NCBI RefSeq assembly: GCF_003226555.1
Contig: NZ_QKQS01000042.1
Span: 80,754-144,753 of the forward strand
DNA: 64,000 bases
Direction of reading: 5' to 3'
DNA from: Rhodopseudomonas palustris
Lineage (GTDB): Bacteria > Pseudomonadota > Alphaproteobacteria > Rhizobiales > Xanthobacteraceae
In this document: positions 59,356 to 64,000 of the stretch, in pieces
How positions within the stretch are numbered: the stretch's first letter is position 1
Layout of the letters: every line of letters starts with the position of its first letter
Made by a program: the position numbers and the translations under genes
The notes under the pieces: model-generated
The model's input: only the letters and a program-made list of their open reading frames with translations
The model's database searches: none
Told to the model about the DNA's origin: nothing

Positions 59356-59512
59356 GACGCACGGGAACGGCGACTCCCGCTGCGCTGCACATTTCATCGC
59401 CATGCTGCTCACCCAGGCAGCGGCGTACGGCGGCTTCGAGCAGGCTCTGGCATTCCCTGCGAGAGCCGCTAAGCGCCTGACAATCCAGCTAAATCCCTCT
59501 CCTACCAGCAAT

Positions 59513-59527
59513 TGGCACGAAATTCGC
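59513..59527 (+). promoter_or_regulatory. Sigma-54 promoter of the nitrite assimilation operon
   Basis: TGGCAC (59513-59518), GAAAT, TCGC (59524-59527): GG and GC are ten bases apart, as RpoN requires; one mismatch in the -12 element. Predicted start near 59539, right before the leader hairpins. The upstream stretch 59356-59512 shows nothing else I can name and may contain the activator site. Confidence 0.68.
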
Positions 59528-59540
59528 TCGACTGTCTTTG

Positions 59541-59637
59541 CAGGATGCCGGTGGGGCGTCCTGGCGTCATCGAAACTCCGACAGCACCGCCGCTGTCCTG
59601 GCCTCGCTCCGCGAGCAACCAGGCAGCGGCTTTTTTT
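59541..59637 (+). promoter_or_regulatory. NasT-responsive antitermination leader (ANTAR RNA target)
   Basis: First hairpin CAGGATGCC / GGCGTCCTG (59541-59549 with 59555-59563). Second hairpin GACAGC-ACCGCC-GCTGTC (59580-59597): a perfect six-base-pair stem with a hexaloop having A at position 1 and G at position 4, the ANTAR recognition rule. Its 3' strand overlaps the 5' strand of the terminator (59589-59601), so the two folds exclude each other and NasT binding should allow read-through. The first hairpin has a five-base loop and is less typical. Confidence 0.75.
59589..59637 (+). terminator. Leader terminator regulated by NasT
   Basis: GCCGCTGTCCTGG (59589-59601) pairs with CCAGGCAGCGGC (59619-59630; one bulged T), followed by seven T residues (59631-59637). 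It lies about 94 bases before the first gene of the operon, so transcription stops here by default. Confidence 0.88.
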
Positions 59638-59730
59638 CGTGGGTTCGAGGCGCCCCGTGCAAAGGGGATTGGTCGATGCAGCGCTTGGTGTACGGATGTC
59701 GGGGAGACCACATCGCAACCAAGGACCGTG

Positions 59731-60153
59731 ATGACGCCGCAGGCGATCGCATTGGTGCAACAGAGCTTCGCACGGCTGGCACCGATCTCGGACGAGACCG
59801 CGACGCTGTTCTACGCGCGCCTGTTCGCGACCGCGCCGGAGCTGCGGGCGCTGTTTCACGGCGACATGCGCCGGCAGGGCAAGAAGCTGATGAGCACGCT
59901 GAACGTGGTGGTGACCGGGCTGACCGATCTCGCCACCATCCTGCCGGCCGCGGGGCGGCTGGCGCGGCTGCACGTCGCCTACGGCGTCGGCGCCGCCGAC
60001 TACACGCCGTTCGGCGCGGCGCTGCTGTGGACGCTGGAGCAGGAATTCGGCGCCGACTGGACGCCGGAGCTCGCGGCCGCCTGGCGCGACGCCTATGCAA
60101 TGCTGTCGGACACCATGCTGGCGGCGGCTTCCGGCGACACCACGCCGCGCTGA
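59731..60153 (+). CDS. Single-domain bacterial globin
   Basis: 140 residues from ATG 59731 with AAGGA upstream. Flavohaemoglobin-type globin fold: VQQSFARLAPISDETATLFYARLF, CD1 Phe42 (ALFHGD), proximal His81 (LARLHVAYGV), and FGAALLWTLEQEFGADWTPELAAAW. No reductase domain attached. Similar globins in nitrate-assimilation operons bind NO or nitrite-derived species; as first gene of this operon it may protect against NO or carry electrons to it (inference). Confidence 0.92.
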   Translation: MTPQAIALVQQSFARLAPISDETATLFYARLFATAPELRALFHGDMRRQGKKLMSTLNVVVTGLTDLATILPAAGRLARLHVAYGVGAADYTPFGAALLWTLEQEFGADWTPELAAAWRDAYAMLSDTMLAAASGDTTPR

Positions 60154-60192
60154 TCGCACAGCCCCTCCCCGTGCGGACGGCGTGAGGCGGCG

Positions 60193-61965
60193 ATGGGCAA
60201 CGAATTCTCGATCGACCAGAAGCGCTATCTCGAGGGTTTTGCCAGCGGCGTCACCGCGGCCCGCGCGGCGCGTGGCAGCCTGCCGGCCGGCGGCGCCGCA
60301 TCGCCGAGCGGCCCGGACGCGATCCACCTGGCCGCCCAGGACCGCGTCACCGCGGCGGGCAAGAAGCTCAACGACCAGGAGAAGTGGAAGCGCGAGCAGC
60401 ACCCGTTCGACGCCTATTCGCGGCTGAAGCAGCAGGCACGCGACAACGCCGCGCCGAAGCCGCCGGACAATTTCCGCTGGCGCTATTACGGGCTGTTCTA
60501 TGTCGCCCCGGCGCAGACTTCGTATATGTGCCGCTTGAGGATTCCGAATGGCATCCTGAGTTCGTGGCAGATGGCCGGCCTCGCCGATCTCGCCGATACG
60601 CTGGCCGCCGGCTACGCGCATGTGACGACACGCGCCAATCTGCAGATGCGCGAGATCGCGCCGAAGAACGCCGTGAAGCTGCTGCAGGGCATCGAGAGTT
60701 TGGGGCTGTGGGCGCGCGGCTCCGGCGCCGACAACATCCGCAACGTCACCGGCTCGGCGACCGCCGGGATCGATCCGCAGGAACTGATCGATACAAGGCC
60801 CTACGCCCGCGACTGGCACTTCCACATCCTCAACGAACGCGCGCTGTTCGGGCTGCCGCGCAAGTTCAACGTCGCGTTCGACGGCGGCGGACTGATCCCG
60901 ACGCTGGAAGACACCAACGACATCGCGTTCCAGGCGGTGACGATCGCGGACGGCCATGGCGTCGCGCCCGGCGTGTACTTCCGTCTCGCGCTCGGCGGCA
61001 TCACCGGCCACAAGGACTTCGCCCGCGACACCGGCGTGATCGTCGCTCCCGATGAGGCGACCGAGGTGGCGGACGCGATCGTGCGGGTGTTCATCGAGCA
61101 CGGCGACCGCACCGACCGCAACAAGGCGCGGCTGAAATACGTGCTCGATGCGTTCGGCTTCGACAAATACTTGGAGCTTGTGGAGGAGACACTCGGCCGC
61201 AAGCTGATCCGGGTGCCGGCCGAGGCGGCGGCCCCGCGGCCTGCGCAGGACCGCACCGCGCATCTCGGCGTGCATCCGCAGCAGCAGGCCGGGCTGAACT
61301 GGATCGGCGTGCGCCTGGCGACGGGGCATCTCACCTCGGCGCAGATGCGCGGCCTCGCCGAGATCGCGCGCAGCTTCGGCGACGGCGATCTGCGGCTGAC
61401 GGTGTGGCAGAATCTGCTGATCTCCGGCGTGGCCGACGCGCGCGTGACGGAGGCCATGGCCGCGATCGAGGCGCTGGGGCTGGCGACCTCCGCCTCGCCG
61501 ATCCGTGCCGGGCTGATCGCCTGCACCGGCGCCAGCGGCTGCCGCTTCGCCGCCGCACATACCAAGGAAACCGCCGAGGCGATCGCGCAGCATTGCGAGC
61601 CGCGCGTTGCGCTCGACAGTCCGATCAATATTCACCTGACCGGCTGTCACAACTCTTGCGCCCAGCACTTCATCAGCGACATCGGCCTGATCGGCGCCAA
61701 GGTCGCGATCTCGGATGAAGACAGCATCGAAGGCTTTCACGTCCATGTCGGCGGCGGCTTCGGCTCGGAGGCGGCGATCGGCACCGAGGTACTGCGCGAC
61801 GTCAAGCAGGACGATGCACCACGCGTGATCGAGCGGATGCTGCAGACTTACTTGGCGCGACGCGCCTCGCCCGCCGAAACCTTCCTCGCCTTCGTCCGCC
61901 GCCACGATGCGGCGACGCTCGCTCAACTCTTCGCCTTCGACAAGCCCGTGGAGACCGTGGCATGA
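60193..61965 (+). CDS. nirA: Assimilatory nitrite reductase, ferredoxin-type (siroheme/4Fe-4S)
   Basis: 590 residues. Two nitrite/sulfite reductase ferredoxin-like half-domains (PNGILSSWQMAGLADLADT and GVRLATGHLTSAQMRGLAEIA) and the cluster/siroheme cysteines Cys444, Cys450, Cys485 and Cys489 (C-x5-C...C-x3-C in TGASGCRF and TGCHNSCAQH). Six-electron reduction of nitrite to ammonium in the cytosol. GAGGCGGCG before the ATG. The stop overlaps the next gene (ATGA), whose product is the probable electron donor. A sulfite reductase alternative is possible, but the NasST and globin context favours nitrite. Confidence 0.92.
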   Translation: MGNEFSIDQKRYLEGFASGVTAARAARGSLPAGGAASPSGPDAIHLAAQDRVTAAGKKLNDQEKWKREQHPFDAYSRLKQQARDNAAPKPPDNFRWRYYGLFYVAPAQTSYMCRLRIPNGILSSWQMAGLADLADTLAAGYAHVTTRANLQMREIAPKNAVKLLQGIESLGLWARGSGADNIRNVTGSATAGIDPQELIDTRPYARDWHFHILNERALFGLPRKFNVAFDGGGLIPTLEDTNDIAFQAVTIADGHGVAPGVYFRLALGGITGHKDFARDTGVIVAPDEATEVADAIVRVFIEHGDRTDRNKARLKYVLDAFGFDKYLELVEETLGRKLIRVPAEAAAPRPAQDRTAHLGVHPQQQAGLNWIGVRLATGHLTSAQMRGLAEIARSFGDGDLRLTVWQNLLISGVADARVTEAMAAIEALGLATSASPIRAGLIACTGASGCRFAAAHTKETAEAIAQHCEPRVALDSPINIHLTGCHNSCAQHFISDIGLIGAKVAISDEDSIEGFHVHVGGGFGSEAAIGTEVLRDVKQDDAPRVIERMLQTYLARRASPAETFLAFVRRHDAATLAQLFAFDKPVETVA

Positions 61966-63581
61966 GCCCGAACCTGCCGCCGCCGATGCCAATGCTGGTG
62001 CCGGAGACCGCGCCGTTCTCCGAAGAGCAACGCGCCTGGCTCAACGGCTTCTTCGCCGGCCTCGTTTCGCTCGACGGCAACGGCGTCACCGCGCTGTCGA
62101 GTGAGCAAGCCGCCGCCTTGCTCGCCGGCGGTCCCGCGCCTGCGGACGAAGACGACGACGGCGGCGCACCGTGGCACGATCAGAGCCTGCCGATTGGCGA
62201 GCGCATGCAGCTTGCGGAGGGCAAGCCGCTGCGCTGGAAGCTGATGGCCGCAATGGCGCAGCAGGATTGCGGGCAATGCGGCTACGACTGCCGCAACTAC
62301 TCAGGCGCGATCTTCGACGGCAAGGAGACCCGGCTGAACCTGTGCGCCCCCGGCGGCAAGGACACCGCACGGATGGTGAAGACGCTGGCCGAACAGATCG
62401 GCGCGGCGCCGACGCTGGAGCATGCGCCGTCGCTCGCCGCCGATGCCGCGCCGGTCGCGGCGCTGCCGCCGCGCGGCACTTCGCGCGACAATCCGGCGAC
62501 CGCGAAAGTGCTGTCACGGCGCCGGCTCAACAAACCGGGCTCGGAGAAGGAGACCTGGCACGTCGAGTTCGAGCTGGAGGATTGTCTGAGCTACGAGGCC
62601 GGCGATTCGTTCGGGCTGTTTCCGAGTAACGATCCGGCGCTGGTCGATTCGATCATCGCGGCGCTCGGCGCACCGGCGGAGTTGCCGATCGGCCAACGGA
62701 CCTTGCGCGAGACGCTGCTCGACAGCGTGTCGCTGGCGCCGGCGCCTGACATGCTGTTCCAATTGATCAGCTACATCAGCGGCGGCGACAAGCGGAAGAC
62801 CGCGCGCGCGCTCGCCAGCGGCGAGGATCCCGACGGCGATGCCGCGACGCTCGACGTGCTCGCCGCGCTGGAGAAATTCCCCGGCCTCCGCCCCGATCCG
62901 GAAGCGTTCATCGAGGCGCTCGATCCTTTGCAGCCGCGGCTGTACTCGATCTCGTCGTCGCCGAAGACCGCACCGGGGCGGCTGACGCTGACGGTCGATT
63001 GCGTGCGCTACAAAATCGGCAAGCGGCAGCGACTCGGCGTCTGCTCGACCGGCCTTGCCGAACGGGTGCAGCCGGGCGAGACGCTGCGCGCCTATGTGCA
63101 GAAGGCGCATAATTTCGCGCTGCCGTCGGATCCGAACCAGCCGATCATCATGATCGGCCCCGGCACCGGCGTCGCGCCGTTCCGCGCCTTTCTGCACGAG
63201 CGCCACGCGATCAAAGCCCCCGGCAAGAACTGGCTGTTCTTCGGCCATCAGCGTTCGGCGTCGGACTTCTTCTACGAGGACGAATTGAAGGCGATGAAGA
63301 ACGCCGGCCATCTGACCCGGCTGACGCTGGCGTGGTCGCGCGACAGCGGCGAGAAGATCTACGTCCAGGACCGGATGCGCGAGGTCGGACGCGACCTGTG
63401 GAGCTGGCTCACCGAAGGCGCCAGCCTCTACGTCTGCGGCGACGCCCAGCGCATGGCCAAGGACGTCGAACGCGCCCTCGTCGACATCGTCGCGCAGCAC
63501 GGCGCGCGCTCAGCTGCGGAAGCGACGGCTTTCGTGTCCGAGCTGAAGAAGCAGGGCCGCTATCAGCAGGACGTGTACTGA
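61962..63581 (+). CDS. CysJ-type FAD/NADPH reductase with an N-terminal Fe-S motif instead of a flavodoxin domain
   Basis: 539 residues. Residues 1-95: helical and linker region. Residues 100-132: QDCGQCGYDCRNYSG...NLCAPGG, a four-cysteine motif (Cys103, 106, 110, 128) resembling the RnfB-type 4Fe-4S fold. Residues 165-539: CysJ/FNR module with an FAD-binding connection domain, RLYSISSSP, GVCSTGLAE, GPGTGVAPFRAF and a C-terminal YQQDVY ending. The FMN flavodoxin domain of CysJ is absent. Predicted to carry electrons from NADPH via FAD and the cluster to NirA. Start ATG overlaps nirA by four bases. Confidence 0.9.
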   Translation: MSPNLPPPMPMLVPETAPFSEEQRAWLNGFFAGLVSLDGNGVTALSSEQAAALLAGGPAPADEDDDGGAPWHDQSLPIGERMQLAEGKPLRWKLMAAMAQQDCGQCGYDCRNYSGAIFDGKETRLNLCAPGGKDTARMVKTLAEQIGAAPTLEHAPSLAADAAPVAALPPRGTSRDNPATAKVLSRRRLNKPGSEKETWHVEFELEDCLSYEAGDSFGLFPSNDPALVDSIIAALGAPAELPIGQRTLRETLLDSVSLAPAPDMLFQLISYISGGDKRKTARALASGEDPDGDAATLDVLAALEKFPGLRPDPEAFIEALDPLQPRLYSISSSPKTAPGRLTLTVDCVRYKIGKRQRLGVCSTGLAERVQPGETLRAYVQKAHNFALPSDPNQPIIMIGPGTGVAPFRAFLHERHAIKAPGKNWLFFGHQRSASDFFYEDELKAMKNAGHLTRLTLAWSRDSGEKIYVQDRMREVGRDLWSWLTEGASLYVCGDAQRMAKDVERALVDIVAQHGARSAAEATAFVSELKKQGRYQQDVY

Positions 63582-63599
63582 GGGGAAGTCCAAACGCGA

Positions 63600-63633
63600 A
63601 ACGCCGCCTTTCCCGGAGGAAGGCGGCGTTTTG
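63600..63633 (+). terminator. Intrinsic terminator of the nitrite operon
   Basis: AACGCCGCCTT / AAGGCGGCGTT (63600-63610 with 63620-63630), loop TCCCGGAGG, followed by TTG then further T-rich DNA. Nineteen bases after the reductase stop codon. Confidence 0.85.
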
Positions 63634-63680
63634 TTTGTGTTTGTCATCGTGATGTTTGAGGGTTTTTTGTCCTTTGCAGG

Positions 63681-63794
63681 CCTGGCAGCGACCTACTCTC
63701 CCGCGTCTTGAGACGAAGTACCATTGGCGCTGAGGAGTTTAACGGCCGTGTTCGGGATGGGAACGGGTTCAGGCTCCTCGCTACAACCACCAGG
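63681..63794 (-). rRNA. rrf: 5S ribosomal RNA
   Basis: About 114 bases. Minus strand begins CCTGGTGGTTGTAGCGAGGA and contains the conserved loops CCCGTTCCCATCCCGAACACG and CGCCAATGGTACT; the 3' end GCTGCCAGG pairs with the 5' end. Ends set by this terminal stem; actual termini may differ by one or two bases. Confidence 0.95.
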
Positions 63795-63875
63795 CCGGCG
63801 AAGGACAAAAGCACGAAGCAATATCTGGTTTCTTGGTCACCACTTTGGTGTGGTGGACACTGATAATGAGAGCAA

Positions 63876-64000
63876 TCAAGCCAATCGAACGATTAGTACC
63901 GGTAAGCTACATGCGTTGCCGCACTTCCACATCCGGCCTATCAACGTGGTCGTCTTCCACGGTTCTCAAGGGAATGCTCGTTTTGAGGTGGGTTTCCCGC
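63876..64000 (-). rRNA. rrl: 23S ribosomal RNA, 3' end (partial)
   Basis: Minus strand contains the 23S 3'-terminal region: GATAGGCCGGATGTGGAAGT, then AGCTTACCGGTACTAATCGT and TCGATTGGCTTGATT. The gene continues past the window edge. Exact 3' end near 63876 estimated. About 80 bases of spacer separate it from 5S. Confidence 0.93.

Noticed and set aside
59326..61992. 888-codon open frame on the minus strand
   Set aside because: Antisense to the globin and nirA genes and running through a palindromic repeat and the leader; no coherent protein pattern.
61962..63581. Sulfite reductase flavoprotein (CysJ) for sulfur assimilation
   Set aside because: Lacks the flavodoxin domain, is coupled to nirA under a NasT-type leader, and no cysI or other sulfur gene is present.
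63582..63680. tRNA gene downstream of 5S rRNA
   Set aside because: No cloverleaf or CCA-type acceptor pattern; the stretch is the nitrite-operon terminator plus T-rich DNA.

Overview
The window is high-GC DNA with tightly packed genes. The mix of a urea ABC transporter/urease operon, a Flp/Tad pilus locus, NasS/NasT nitrate regulation, a CycM-type cytochrome c and the 23S/5S sequence points to an alphaproteobacterium of the Bradyrhizobium/Rhodopseudomonas group, most likely a Rhodopseudomonas palustris-like strain. The organism assignment is inference from gene content, not from a database search.

Layout. 1-2.5 kb: a partial nitronate monooxygenase and a divergent acyl-CoA synthetase. 2.6-15.9 kb (minus): one long urea unit, urtABCDE-ureD-ureA-ureB-[vapB-vapC-MESH1-like hydrolase]-ureC-two ABM-domain proteins-ureE-ureF, behind a good sigma-54 promoter. 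Palindromic repeats sit in five of its gaps and no ureG is present. 16.4-18.7 kb (plus): DEAD-box helicase, a second-type IF-1 with a basic tail, and a cold-shock protein with a strong terminator. 18.7-30.7 kb: a complete tad/cpa locus, with two TadE-like pseudopilins and a stand-alone CpaC-N-like protein on the minus strand, flp-cpaABCDEF-tadBC on the plus strand, and tadD convergent. 30.8-33.0 kb: leucyl aminopeptidase and an NlpC/P60 hydrolase. 33.0-42.1 kb (minus): a yej-type peptide ABC operon (two substrate-binding proteins, YejB, YejE, a PIN toxin-antitoxin pair, YejF, a Nudix hydrolase). 42.2-45.8 kb: cycM, kdsB, pheA and a luciferase-like monooxygenase. 46.2-51.5 kb: metF and metH, separated by a DUF559 endonuclease-like gene framed by inverted palindromic repeats. 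52.3-57.3 kb (minus): chemoreceptor, periplasmic alpha-carbonic anhydrase, glycerol kinase. 57.5-63.6 kb (plus): nasT-nasS, then a sigma-54 promoter plus an antitermination leader and the globin-nirA-Fe-S/FNR reductase operon. 63.7-64.0 kb (minus): 5S rRNA and the 3' end of 23S rRNA.

How it works together. Two nitrogen-acquisition units (urea uptake and hydrolysis, nitrite assimilation) each have a sigma-54 -24/-12 element, which fits NtrC-type nitrogen control. The nitrite unit adds a second layer: NasT (ANTAR) should bind a hairpin with an A1/G4 hexaloop that overlaps an intrinsic terminator, while NasS senses nitrate/nitrite and holds NasT back. Two housekeeping operons (ure, yej) carry a toxin-antitoxin pair spliced in with 1-4 bp gene overlaps; in the urease operon it is extended by a small alarmone-hydrolase-like gene coupled to the start of ureC.

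Most unusual signals: the DUF559 gene bounded by inverted copies of a REP-like palindrome that also occurs as doublets elsewhere in the window (analogous in layout to RAYT/REPIN); the vapBC-MESH1 block inside the urease operon; and a near-consensus promoter with a palindromic operator driving an unexplained transcript between metH and the chemoreceptor.
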